From Gnetum montanum (taxonomy: Eukaryota > Streptophyta > Gnetopsida > Gnetales > Gnetaceae): a DNA stretch of 25,021 nt. The DNA lies in the NCBI GenBank assembly GCA_015680685.1, contig MNCI01016507.1, positions 48,098 through 73,118 of the forward strand, given 5' to 3'. A program made the translations under genes and the position numbers. The notes under the pieces were generated by a model. The model searched no databases. It saw nothing but the letters and a program-made list of their open reading frames with translations, and had not been told where the DNA came from. Shown here piece after piece: positions 10,106 to 20,159 of the stretch (positions are counted from its first letter, which is position 1; the number at the start of each line of letters is the position of its first letter).

Positions 10106-11153
10106 AAAATTGCAAGGCCAAAAATCCTAACCTCTCACCGTATATAATGCTACTTGCAGAAATACAGAAAAATTGGGGGTAAAGAATTTACTTGTGCAGG
10201 GCCTTCTTCCATGATGGAACCCTGATTTGGGGAAGACGTTGCAGGAGCTCTTCACTCTTCTTCAAGAATGCTAGGGCTACTTGCTTCCTCCCCTTGCCCC
10301 TAGTTACCTTCTCCTTGCTCTCGTGTTTGATGGTCACGCTGATGCTGACGCTAACGCCTTGGCTCACGTTACACTCTGGAACTTACTCTCTTCTCCCAAT
10401 TGCCAACAACTCACAATGACCAAAATGAGACTTTCTTTTTCAAAATTCTCTTTTTTATCCCTCCCTAATAATTTTATTTTATTTATTTTATTTTTGGCCA
10501 TTTTTATTTTAATTCATCTTCTCATTTTAACTACATGTTGTTTTCCAAAGCTATTTGTTGCCTTATGCTTGTTGAAACTTCCTTGTCATTCCAATCCCCC
10601 AAAATTGAGCCCAAAATTTCTCATGAAGAAAGGAGGAAAGTGTTGAAAATCAACAAAAATAAATAAACATCTATAAACACTTGAAAATTTCATAAAATTT
10701 CATAAAACTTTAAAATTTCGACAACCTTATTATCCACTTGAAAATTTAAAATTTAAATATAGAGTTTAAAAGTCAAAAATGTTCTAAAATTTAAAAATAG
10801 TACATACACTCAGTTCAAATGGCAAGTCAACATGTGGCCCGGTATGACCTTAAACTGCCATGTGGCTTGGTATGGCCTTAAACTACCATAACTTCCATCA
10901 GATCTCCTAAATTTGTTAGTACACAGCTTAATTATCCTATGTTTGTTTGCACTTTGTAACTCTCCTACCAAAGGGAGTGTCTCTTATTTCACTCCTATTT
11001 TAATTGGTAGGAGTGAGCACCATGGCCACCAATGGCATCCTCTCAATATTTTCTCTCAACGGACCATATGGAGATGTACAAAGAGCGATCCGCCCAAAAT
11101 CTTTGGATCTAAATCCATCCACCTATACCGATTCGATAGCCTCCACTTAAGAA
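10106..11153. other. Unassigned segment between the 5' LTR fragment and pol of A
   Basis: The gag-protease region of A should be here, but no gag, CCHC or protease motif is seen. 10190-10420 is unlike its surroundings (less AT-rich, with gctgatgctgacgctaacgcc-like repeats of a kind also seen in the C LTR). 10430-10800 is strongly AT-rich. From about 10890 a frame with fragments such as DPPKIFGSKSI may be the decayed start of pol. A deletion plus replacement, or a further insertion, would both explain it. Confidence 0.4.
10831..10886. repeat. 28-bp tandem duplication
   Basis: catgtggcccggtatgacct and catgtggcttggtatggcct begin two adjacent 28-bp units at 10831 and 10859, both continuing taaact-cc/ac. 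Confidence 0.8.
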
Positions 11154-12169
11154 ATGTCAGACTGGCCTAAAAATGTAGCTAAAACTCTAGAACTAGAAGC
11201 TAACAATATCACTAAAGATCCTTTGGTTGAAATCCCCATTACCACAGTCAATGACAAAGCCAGAACCTTGAAATTAAGTGCCTTACTAGATCCACAACTT
11301 GTAGGTGACATCACTCAGGTTTTAAAAGATAACATAAAAACATTCACATGGTCATATACAGACATGCTGAGACTAGACCCCCAGATCATCCAACACAACA
11401 TTATTCTTGATGAAAAAATTAAACTAGTGAAGCAAAAGAATGAAAGGTTAGACCTAAAGTGGCATTAGTAGTCTGCGTTGAAATCACAAAGCTCTACCAA
11501 GCCAGTTTCATCTAAGCTATCGACTATTCCGATTGGGTATCAAACATTGTTGTAGTTCCCAAGAAGAATGGTAGTATACACATATGCATAGATTTCCATG
11601 ATCTCAATGTAGCCACTATAAAAGATGATTTCCTATTACCTACCATTGATCAACTTATTGACACGATTGCAGGGCATGTGCTATTGTCCTTCGTGGATGA
11701 ATTTTTGGGCTACAATCAAATAAGAATTAATCCAGAGCATCAACTTAGGACAACTTTTATGACACCTTGGAAGACATTCTATTACATAGGGATGCCATTT
11801 GGCCTTAAAAATGTAGGCGCCACATATTAGCGAGTAATGACATACATATTTAATGATTACATGCTTGATTTTCTCAATGATTATGTCAAGAATATAGTAA
11901 CCATATCTAAAAAAACTGAACAACATGCAAAAGATCTAGACTTAGTGCTTAAACATTGTCTCAAATATGAGCTTAGGATCAACCCAAAAAAGTGTGTATT
12001 TGGTGTTAAAATAGGCAAAATGCTTGGTTTGCTAGTTTTTGAAATAGGGATATAGGTAGACCCCGATAAGGTCAAAGCAACAACCAATATGCAACCTCCA
12101 AGAAACCTCACCAAACTACATGTCCTCCAAGGTAAACTGTAATTCATTAGATGCTTTATCAAAAGGCTG
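11154..12169 (+). pseudogene. Element A reverse transcriptase
   Basis: RT copies the element RNA into DNA. The first part (11154-11468, 104 codons) holds the linker KTFTWSYTDM...LDPQIIQHNI typical of Tat pol. A frameshift lies between about 11405 and 11519. After it the frame reads DWVSNIVVVPKKNGS, ICIDFHDLN, LLSFVDEFLGYNQIRI, then MPFGLKNVGATY. The Asp of SFVDEF is kept. The YxDD box is replaced by DYVKNIV, so both Asp residues there are lost. Next come LRINPKKCVFG and a LGLLVFEIGI stretch of the thumb/connection region. In-frame stops occur in GATY-stop-RVM (11828-11830), after EIGI and after GKL. It is inactive. Confidence 0.9.
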
Positions 12170-12680
12170 ATGGATAAGTTGAGTCCCATGCAACATCTGT
12201 TACAAAAGAATGTACATTTCCAATGGAATCAACAATGCCAAGAAGCGTTCAAGAACATAAAACAAGATTTGGTCCAACTACCAACTGTTTATCCTCCACA
12301 AAGTGAGAAACCTTTCTACATCTATCTTGCAACTTATGGTTCATCCATCGCATCCATGCTCTGTTAAAAACATCAAGATGGAACCGAGATCCCTGTATAT
12401 TATCTAAGCCACACAATAATAGCCTATGAACAATGATATAATGACATAGAAAAATCATGCCTCGCCCTTGTCTTCTCCTTGAAGAAATGGAGGCATTATC
12501 TCTTCCATAATCAGGTTTACATCATTTGCAAGGATAATGTTCTCCGTGCCATCACTAATAACATCTATGAGTCAAGTAGGTTAGCTAGATGAAAAGTGAT
12601 GATCGCAGAGTTTGATTTGCACTATGTCACTCAATCTTCCACAGAAGGTCAAGCAATAGCCATGCAGCTAACCATCTTGC
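12170..12680 (+). pseudogene. Element A first RNase H domain
   Basis: This stays in the same frame as the RT after 11519. LLQKNVHFQWNQQCQEAFKNIKQ is the conserved segment just before RNase H in Ty3/gypsy pol. It is followed by PFYIYLATYGSSIASMLC, PVYYLSHTI, YNDIEKSCLALVFSLKKWRHYL and EFDLHYVTQSS. The first acidic position (usually SD-Y) is not preserved and TD is replaced by KDN, as is common where a Tat element relies on a second RNase H. Stops follow MLC, AYEQ and LAR. It is inactive as it stands. Confidence 0.85.
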
Positions 12681-12751
12681 CAACACATGATCAAGCAACA
12701 ATAAACCTCAAATTCCTAGATGAAAATGTTAACAGTGTAGACATTGTACCT

Positions 12752-13140
12752 GATAACTACGAGGTAATCCTCTACTTCAATGGGGCTTCAACCTCTTGAG
12801 GAGGAAGTGTTGTAGCCATTTTAACATACCCCTCTAGAGAAATCCAACCTTTCACATACCACTTAATCTTTCCGTTCACCAATAATGTAGCAGAATATGA
12901 AGGTCTTCTTAGAGGCCTTCAAGTAGCGTTAACTTCAGGAATCTCATGCCTTGTGGTTCGAGGTGATTCGCAATTAGTTATTAATCAAGTCACTAAGGTC
13001 TACGCATACAAAACTCTCCATTTACAATTGTATTAAGATTTGACCAAACATCTAGTGAGGAAACTTGTAGAAGTGGATATACAACACATCCCTAAAAGAG
13101 AAAACACCGTCGCTGATGCACTTGCCACATTAGCCTTAAA
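12752..13140 (+). pseudogene. Element A second (archaeal-type) RNase H domain
   Basis: Tat elements carry an additional RNase H after the first. Here the motifs are ILYFNGASTS, FTNNVAEYEGLLRGLQVAL, VVRGDSQLVINQV and RENTVADALATLA. The glutamate of AEYE and the aspartates of RGDS and VADA are present, but the first catalytic Asp (FDG in the family) is Asn here. Stops interrupt STS-stop-GGS and QLY-stop-DLT. The domain marks the lineage and is not functional. Confidence 0.88.
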
Positions 13141-14497
13141 CATGACACCTGAAATGTTCCATGCACTACCTAGTTCTATAACCAGTTGTGCCGAACCTGT
13201 AATTAACACTCTAAGTGAAGTACCTGTAGCATCTATTAGTAAAACACATGTAATAGAATGGTATGATGACATAAAAGAGTATCTTCTAAGAGGCAAACCT
13301 CCACAACACTTGACAAATGCTCAAAAAGATGTCGTACGAAAACGTTCCCGCCAATGTGCATTAATAGGAGACACCTTGTGTCATAAATCCTATGAAGGTA
13401 TTCTACTAATGTGCGTTAGTAGCATTGATGGTCAAATGATCGTAGAACAAATCCATAAAGGACTTTGTAGAGGACACATAGCACCTAAAGCAATAGAAAC
13501 AAAAATTAGGCGTTTAGGCTACTATTGGCCACACATGGAATACGATTGCATCTCCAAGGTTAGAACATGTGATATCTACCAAAAGCATGGTAATCTGATA
13601 CATGTGCCACCTAATGAACTACATATAGTAGAAATCACATGGCCATTCCAAAAATGGTTATTAGACTTAATCGGACCGATAACACCATCGTCCTCTGCGG
13701 GACATAGCTTTATCATCATTGCAACCGAATATTTCACAAAATGGGTAGAAGCTATTCCCCGTAGGAAGACCACCTCAAAACACATTTGAACTTTCATAAT
13801 GGAAAATAATGTGACCTTTTTTGGTATTCCAATGACCATCATTACCGACAATGAACCACAATTCAGCAATGTAGATACCAAAAGATTTTGTGAAAGGCTG
13901 GTCATTAAACATGCATTTTCATCACCTTACTACCCACAGAGCAATGGTCAAGCAGAGGCTACAAACAAAACTATCATCATGGTGCTCAAAAAAATGTTGA
14001 ATTAGAGCAAGAAGCGATGGCATGAACAATTAGTCTACACATTATGGGCTTACAGAACGACACATCGAACATCCACAGGTTAAACTCCATATAGTCTAGT
14101 GTACGGATCTAAAGTTGTTTTACCTTTAGAACTGCAGGTTTCCTCATTGTGGATAGCTCTCTCTAGCCTCCTCGATGAAAGTCAAAACAATGAATTGTGC
14201 ATTGCCGACCTCGATTCAGTAGAGGAGGAACATGTACGAATGCTTGATCAAATTGAATGGTACCAAAAACAATAGAGGCAAAGGAACAAACACAATATCC
14301 ATAAATGCCCAATCAAAGAAGAAGATCTAGTTCTTAAGGCTGCCTGAGAACAACCAGATAAATTCTCAACCAACTAGGAAGGGCCTTACTTAGTCACCAA
14401 GGGATACAACAATGGAGCATTCAAACTTGCTAACATGGATAGAAATGAGTTCGCCAATCCTACAAACAACTTGTACTTGAAAAGATACTATGTCTGA
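13141..14497 (+). pseudogene. Element A integrase
   Basis: It continues in the RNase H frame. The zinc finger shows HKGLCRGH, then CDIY 30 residues later: H-x6-H-x30-C-x2-Y, with the last Cys lost. The core has its first Asp in WLLDLIGP, the second in ITDNEPQF (13847-13849) and the Glu in NGQAEATN (13955-13957). The second Asp and the Glu are 35 residues apart, the DD35E spacing. TPYSLVYG and EGPYLVTKGYNNGAFKLANMD follow, matching the Tat C-terminus, and pol ends at TGA 14495-14497. Stops at 13787, 14003 and later positions interrupt it, all in one frame. Some stops fit simple C-to-T or G-to-A changes, for example the one where N-W-E-G-P is expected. Confidence 0.92.
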
Positions 14498-14513
14498 AAA
14501 ACTTGAGGTACAT

Positions 14514-14935
14514 CATAGTCCTGGCATCATGACTTAAAACTAATACCACAAAGTAGTTCTAGCATCATGACTTAAAACTGATACCACCAAATAGTCCTGG
14601 CATCATGATTGATAACATAGAGTAGTCTTGACATCATGACTTAAAAATGATACCACAGAGTAGTCCTAACATTATGACTTAAAACTGATACCATAGAATA
14701 GTCCTGGCATCATGACTTAAAATCAATACCACAAAATAATCCTGGCATCATGACTTAAAACTAATACCATAGAATAGTCTTGGCATCATGACTTAAAATT
14801 GATACCATAGAATAGTCCTGACATCATGAATTAAAACTAATACCATAGAGTAGTCCTAGCATCATGACTTAAAACTGATACCATAGAGTAGTCCTAGCAT
14901 CATGACTTAAAAATGATACCAAAGAGCTCTGTATG
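14514..14935. repeat. 38-bp tandem array, about 11 copies
   Basis: catcatgac or a close variant starts at 14525, 14563, 14601, 14632, 14670, 14708, 14746, 14784, 14822, 14860 and 14898. Every step is 38 bases except one of 31. Each unit also carries ttaaaactgatacca and agtagtcctagca-type blocks. The same unit appears in element C at the right edge of the window. Confidence 0.95.
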
Positions 14936-15372
14936 GTATGACACTAAACTGCTACATCTATCCACCATGACATGAAACTAGCATCCAGAGTCCACGAAGA
15001 CTATAAACTATTTTTCCTCTTCATAGTCTGCTATGACTATAACTAGCAATGCACCATCCGCTATGATGCTAAACTGGAACCATCTAAGGGGTTATGACAG
15101 GAAACTAATCCACAATAGTCCACTAAGACTATAAATCGGTGACATCATCAACGACCAAGAAAAACTTGAAAAGATCTATTGCTGCAGTTGGCTGTTCATG
15201 TTCCATAAAGACTTGCTACATGATTTTTCTCATGGATACTAATGAAGCTGATATTGTTCATAATTCTGTCTATGTTGAAAATTGCATGTGGTGGCTCCAT
15301 CTCTTTGTTAAAGTGTTTAGCTGACTGTTTCATTGGTGGTTTTTCTTGTCTTTTTGAAGTTGTGTTTGCAGG

Positions 15373-15441
15373 ATGACACTTCTGAGGCGTTCATGCATAG
15401 ACGCACTTCATGGAGATAACAAGGTATCACATTCTTCTTGA
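15373..15441 (+). other. 22-codon frame conserved between elements A and C
   Basis: ATG at 15373, TGA at 15439-15441. Element C has a 22-codon frame at the same place (24525 down to 24457, minus), starting and stopping at identical points. By eye, 8 of 13 base differences fall at third positions. Both follow a pyrimidine-rich run ending tttgcag|g, like a 3' splice site. Coding is unproven; the sample is tiny. Confidence 0.2.
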
Positions 15442-15689
15442 CGCATATAACTGGGTTAATGAAATTTATTCATAAGTACGTTCCTGACTCCCGATACATC
15501 CCCTATTTCCCCCATCATGTCTTACTCAGTTATACCCCCAGATACATTCCACTCAGCTCAACACTCTTGATACATTGTTGCACACTATAGCTCTCTAAGT
15601 AGTTGCGATGCAAAACATAATACACAGTACATGATGCAAAATGTAGGTGCTCATACACAAGCATGGCACAAAAAGCAAGCTCTTTTAAA

Positions 15690-15775
15690 AAGATTAAAAA
15701 AAAAGAAAAATAAAAGAAAAAGGAAAAGAGAAAATAAAGAAAAAATAAAAGAAAAAGAAAACAAAAGGGTCAAAG
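15690..15775. repeat. A/G-rich low-complexity tract
   Basis: A run of aaaag, aaaat and aaagaaaaa-type words with almost no pyrimidines. It lies inside the segment absent from element C. Confidence 0.8.
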
Positions 15776-16308
15776 ATAAAAATGCATGGAAAAGGTCTTC
15801 ATGACCCCATTGACATCATAAACAAAAGACTATTAGCTATTCTCATACAAGCCCCAGGCAAGAAGGAAATTGTCTTAAAATATAGTTACACTTGTGTCTC
15901 AAAGAAACCATGTTGCACACCATCACATGGATTTGGTTGTTTACAACAGGCCATGTGAACACTCTATAAGAGTCCCGTTTCTCCAAAGAATGCATCTTCC
16001 TATGTCCTAGCTCCAAGTCTGTTGAACATTGGCTATGGACAAAGACCAAAGATATAACTTGTTCACAAGAGAGCATTCCTCTCCCACAGATCCTGGCAGC
16101 AATTTTCACCCTTGAACAACTTTTGGCTTCCCCTAGTTTGAACCAATCCCCTCCTTTTGCATCCCAAACTACATTTTCCTGATCCTATGTACTATTGGAC
16201 ATGATGTGATGACATCCAGTGGGTTGATGGATAATGTTTGGTACTTGTTTGTTCATGGTGTTTTGCACTTCTTTGTCAATGCCTCTTTGGTAGATTCCTC
16301 CAGACGTT

Positions 16309-16324
16309 AACAAAGAGGGGCCAA
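16309..16324 (+). promoter_or_regulatory. Polypurine tract of element A
   Basis: aacaaagaggggccaa lies directly before the TG of the 3' LTR. Element C has nearly the same sequence in the equivalent place. This is the primer site for plus-strand DNA synthesis. Confidence 0.85.
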
Positions 16325-16748
16325 TGAAACACCACTAATTTTGGCCTAGCACTTTAAATTGAAAATGACTCAAGCCCTTTCATGCATTCGGGAGGAAAAT
16401 TTTGACTAAGGCATGGAACCTAAGCCCAGCTTGATCACACTATCAAGCTAGCTTGCCCTTAGCAATGGCAACTTGAACAGCTTCAAAATTAAGTCAAAAT
16501 AATCTAAATCTGAAAGTGTCAGGCTACAACATGAGTCTAGCATGACCAACTTTCAAAGCCTTAAAATAGGCTCAAGATTGCCTCAAAACAGCGTCAAAAT
16601 GGTCTAATTTTGAAAGGATAAGTCACCCTCAAGGTCCATTAATGATTTCTCCAAGTTTCAGCCTCCAGAACTTTAGATTTTAGCTTCAAAAATGCTCATT
16701 GTTGTCACTGACGCCCAGGTCACGTTGGTAGCATGAATCCAGCATGAC

Positions 16749-16975
16749 CAACTTCCAAAAAATTTCAGAAAATTCCAAAAAATGGTAGAAAATTCTCAAC
16801 ATCAACAACTTCCAGAAAATTCTAGAAAATGGCAGAAAATTCTCAGCATCAGTAACTTCCAGAAAATTTCAGAAAATTCCAAAAAATTCTCAGCATCAGT
16901 AACTCCCAAAAAATTCCAAAAAATGGCAAAAAATTGTTAGCATCAACAACTCCCAGAAAATTCTAGAAAAAATTA
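16749..16975. repeat. 47-bp tandem repeat in U3 of the A 3' LTR
   Basis: acttcc/actccc followed by cagaaaattc-type sequence begins at 16751, 16808, 16855, 16902 and 16949. The steps are 57, 47, 47 and 47 bases. Units end in ctcagcatcagta or variants. Confidence 0.85.
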
Positions 16976-17316
16976 GGGACAAAGAAGTTTCATGCAAGAT
17001 GGGTTGAATTTGCCTTGTACATTTCATTGTAAATATTTATTTGTGGGATAGTTAGGCCCTTACGGTCTACATTAAATGTACTTTCATGGGCTTAAATAAC
17101 CCATAAATTATAAAAAGTGATGTACCTGGTCAAGAATGTAGCTTGCTGACACACATCCAACTCGTGCACAACTGTCTAACACACATCCAACTCTCGCCGG
17201 CATGCATCCAACACAAGCACAACTTTCCATTGGATAGATGTCACTAGATCTACTTTCCTCTCATCTCCCATCCTTTTATTCCATTCTTCAATTCTATGCC
17301 AGAGCCCAGTCCAACC

Positions 17317-17325
17317 CTATAAATA
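17317..17325 (+). promoter_or_regulatory. TATA box of the A 3' LTR
   Basis: ctataaata in the context aaccctataaataccctg-caattcaca. The C LTR has the same context on the minus strand (23014-23022). The start of R should be about 30 bases downstream. Confidence 0.65.
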
Positions 17326-17979
17326 CCCTGTCAATTCACATAAATTGAAGGATAATTGGAGACATTGGCAATTCTGAGAAAGTATAGAACCTGCAATCCT
17401 TGGGCACTCGACACACCTATTGGCATCCAAGCATTTCTCACATTCATCACATCACATCATCACATCAACACGTTATCATGTGACATCACCTCGGGGCTAG
17501 GCGTTCGACCTGCCATCTACACATAGATACGCTTTGACCAGTGCACATCTTTTCTAAGCAATACATTATTCCCATTTTGCCAACCAAAAATTATTTTGAT
17601 TTTCTGTTTCATGATCTATTTTTACATTCTATTTACATTTTTTCTTACATTTAGTTTACGTTCAGTTTACACATTCAATCCAATTTACATCTTGTTTATG
17701 CCTTACGTTTACACTTACATCTTACGTCTCATGGCTCATGTTTACATTTTATGAACATTTACACATTTTAAGACATCATTTATGATAAATCCAGTGCTAA
17801 CCATAGCTTACACTTGGGGAAGTCCTTGGTTGATGTGCATGCAGACCATCCAAGGCATGCTATCTTCTTTTACTTTTCTAGCTTGCCCTCGGGCAAAGGC
17901 AGGGTCAACTGTGGCTGCCCGACGATCTTTCGGTGTCTATTTCCCTTCCATCCTCACACCGATGATTTAGGTCAATACA

Positions 17980-17984
17980 ATAAT
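17980..17984. repeat. Target-site duplication of element A, right copy
   Basis: ATAAT directly after the 3' LTR, identical to 9839-9843. Confidence 0.9.
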
Positions 17985-18150
17985 GACCCCCAAAAGGTCC
18001 CTCATGAGCATCTTGGAGAACTCTCAATTGATCTCTATCGGGAACACACCATCAAACCAAGCCATTGGGACATACTTTGTAAAGTTGTCCATTGATCTCT
18101 AGAAAGTACTTGGTTCTGTGAAGAAACTATTGTTTCTTCTTACTAGCTCT
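17985..18150 (-). pseudogene. Element B integrase, N-terminal part with first half of the zinc finger
   Basis: The minus strand reads a decayed linker containing GQLYKVCPNGL, typical of the segment before the HHCC finger in Athila-type pol, then DAHEGPFGG, which carries the first His. The frame runs into ATAAT. The second His codon overlaps the duplicated bases and the sequence continues in frame at 9838 downwards. The piece is short and has a stop after NGLV. Confidence 0.8.
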
Positions 18151-18189
18151 TATGGTGTTTGTTGGGTAAGGAGATAGGTAATAATGCTA

Positions 18190-18671
18190 TTGTACTAGTT
18201 TATATCCATGGGTGATTGATTATTCACTACACCAGCAAAGAGGAACTCATTAGAAAAATGATTTAAAATTGGATACTCATCCTTTTTTCTATCCCAGTGC
18301 AACCAAGATAAATGATCAGCAACTACATTCTCGGTGCCTTTTCGATCAGTCATTGTTAAATCAAACTCTTGTAGGATTACAAGCCATCATATAATAGAAG
18401 GGTTTACCATTGGCTTATTCATGAGGAATTGGATTGCACTATGATCTGTGTGTATGAATACTTTGTATCCTAATACATAGTGTCTAACAATTTCTAGTGC
18501 AAACACTATAGCCATTAACTCTTTTACTATAGTAGTGTAGTTAAGTTGTGCATCAGTAATACTTTTACTTGCATAGTATATGTAATAAGGATGTTTCTGT
18601 TCATCTAACTATGTAAGCACGGCTCCTAAGGCATAGTTAGATATGTCAGTCATGACATGGAACTATTTGGA
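18190..18671 (-). pseudogene. Element B RNase H
   Basis: It removes the RNA strand of the RNA-DNA hybrid. The minus-strand frame continues from RT: FHVMTDISNYALGAVL, YYIYYASKSITDAQLNYTT, KELMAIVFALE, VFIHTDHSAIQFLM and GTENVVADHLSWL. The catalytic acidic residues (Asp in MTDIS, Glu in VKEL, Asp in HTDHS, Asp in VADH) are all present. Stops occur where Trp or Gln is expected (LD-stop-SK-stop-FH), after AVLT and after NPSII. It was therefore inactivated by nonsense changes rather than by loss of its active site. Confidence 0.9.
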
Positions 18672-19915
18672 CTAGTCAAGAGCTTGTAAAATGGGCATTT
18701 CTACTAGCTTATATTTTAGAGTTTGGAAAGCTAGTTTGCATTCCCTAGTCCACTCAAAGGGTATGTCCTTTTTCATTAGCTCTACAAATGATTTAGGAAT
18801 CCTTGAAAAGTTCTCTATGAATCTCCTATAGTGGCCAATGTGTCCAAGGAATGATCGAATGTCTTTGATAGTTTCCGGTTGATGGGTAATTTCTTGGATA
18901 ACTTTGATTTTCTCCAATCTATCTCTATTCCTGCATGTGAGATTTTAGGCCCAAGTACCATGCCTTCTTGGACCATCAAATGGCTCTTTTGAAAGTTGAG
19001 CCTTAGATTAGTTTCTACACATCTTTTTAGCACTTGCTCTAACCAGTCCAAGGCTTGATCAAAAGTTGCTCCATAAGTGGAGAAGCCATCCGTAAAGATT
19101 TCCATCCCATTTTCTATCCACTATTGGAATATGCTTAGAACTAAGCATTGAAATGTTTCAAGGGAATTTCACAAGCCAAAAAACATTTTTTTGTATGCAA
19201 ATATTCTCCAAGGATTGGTGAACGTAGTTTTGGCTTAGTCTTCTAGGGCTATTTGTATTTGGTTGTATTCGCTATATCCATCCAAAAAACTATAATAGTG
19301 ATGCCCTATGATTGCATCTAAGACTTGGTCAGCAAATGGCAATGAAAAGTGATCCTTGAATGTTTCCATGTTTAGTAGCCTAAAATCTATGCACACCCTC
19401 CATTTGCCTCCCTTTTTAGACACGATTACTAAGGGGCTAATCCATTCGTTATCAACAATGGGATACATGAACCCAGCCTTTAGAAGCTCTTCAATTTCTG
19501 CTTTTACTACTTGCTTCAACTTTGGGTTCAATTGCCTCTGTAGTTGTTTTCGAGGCTTCATGAAGGAGTCAATGTAAATCCTATGCTGACATATCCTAGG
19601 ATCTATTCCAGTTAATTCTAGATATGACCAGGTGAAGGCTTTTGACCACTTTTTTGTTACCTTTAGCAGGCTCTCATTTTTTTGTGGAGCAAGTTTTGCA
19701 TTGATGATTACCAATTTTCCATTCTTAACTAACATGTATTCCATACCAATGGGCAATGGTTTTAGCTCTAGGGGATCTTGTTTAAATTTCTTAGTAATTT
19801 CTAGCTTCCCCCAACTGATGTTTTCTAGGTTAGAACTTGGAAGTTGGCAGTGGACTTGCTCTAATGTGTCTATGCTATCTATGTAAGTGCAAGTCAAACC
19901 CTCAATTAGTTTCAT
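18672..19915 (-). pseudogene. Element B reverse transcriptase, Athila-like
   Basis: A 226-codon open frame (19915-19235) holds DPLELKPLPIGMEY, KAFTWSYLELTGIDPRICQHR, RQLQRQLNPKLKQVVKAEI-type fingers, WISPLVIVSKKGGKWRVCIDFRLLN and YYSFLDGYSEYNQI, with the first catalytic Asp kept. It is cut by a stop after ALED and continues in the same frame: EIFTDGFSTYGATF replaces the usual MDDFSVYG, so the second Asp of the box is Gly. QEGMVLGPKISHAGIEID follows. A frameshift near 18920 shifts to the frame of RSFLGHIGHYRRFIENFS and FEWTRECKLAFQTLK. The ELKPLP and DGFS-YG contexts are Athila-like. The Tat-like second RNase H is not seen. Confidence 0.92.
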
Positions 19916-20159
19916 GCATATAAGTGAGCTACTTTCTTGGTCATCTGTTAGCCACTAGGTGTCTTCTTGTCATGTGGCTACTACATACAGACACCTTTAT
20001 ATATTAATCATTTTTTCATACTAATTGCATGTAGCCAATGTTAAACTTTGCACAACCCATGATCTCTACATGCAATTACACCCTATATCACTCTATGCGA
20101 TGCAAGGAAGTTTCTACTGCTTGATCTTTCTGAAAGTATTTTTCTTAGATATTTCTATG

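Larger units (their letters stand above)
14498..16308 (+). other. 3' untranslated region of element A
   Basis: It lies between the pol stop and the polypurine tract. It holds the 38-bp array (14514-14935), then looser repeats of a catgac-taaact theme to about 15140, then a stretch conserved with element C (25021 down to 23884 on the minus strand). A block at about 15587-15885 has no counterpart in C and includes an A/G-rich run at 15690-15775. No long open frame. Short open frames here, including one of 61 codons at 15139, do not stay in register with C. Confidence 0.75.
9844..17979 (+). mobile_element. Element A: Tat-lineage Ty3/gypsy retrotransposon inserted in element B
   Basis: It starts TGAAACACCA and ends ATACA, with ATAAT on both sides. 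In order: a truncated 5' LTR (9844-10105), an unassigned segment, pol with RT, RNase H, a second RNase H and integrase (11154-14497), a 3' region with tandem repeats (14498-16308), a polypurine tract and a full 3' LTR (16325-17979). The second RNase H (AEYEGL...RGDSQLVINQ) marks the Tat lineage. The 5' LTR remainder, primer-binding site, gag and protease are missing or unrecognisable. Total length is 8136 bp. Pol carries about 14 in-frame stops and one frameshift, so the element is dead as a protein source. Confidence 0.9.
16325..17979 (+). repeat. 3' LTR of element A
   Basis: It starts TGAAACACCA right after the polypurine tract, ends ATACA and is followed by ATAAT. Length 1655 bp. The first 260 bases match the 5' LTR fragment. 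The distal part (about 17450-17979) aligns with the C LTR on the opposite strand, including ggggctaggcgtt, ttgccctcgggc-aaggcagggtc and gatttaggt near the end. U3 contains a 47-bp tandem repeat and R/U5 starts after the TATA box at 17317. Confidence 0.9.

Noticed and set aside
10190-10646. Overlapping plus-strand frames of 75 and 121 codons
   Set aside because: Composition-driven (Leu/Phe/Ser rich from pyrimidine runs), with no recognised domain.
13033-13905. Minus-strand frames of 87 and 109 codons opposite A integrase
   Set aside because: They are shadows of the plus-strand RNase H/integrase frame, which carries the recognisable motifs.
14514-14935. CRISPR-like array
   Set aside because: The 38-bp units are contiguous without unique spacers and sit in a plant retrotransposon.
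17782-18095. Two overlapping plus-strand frames across the A LTR end
   Set aside because: They cross the LTR boundary and the target duplication into antisense B sequence; similarity to 22358-22582 reflects the shared LTR end.
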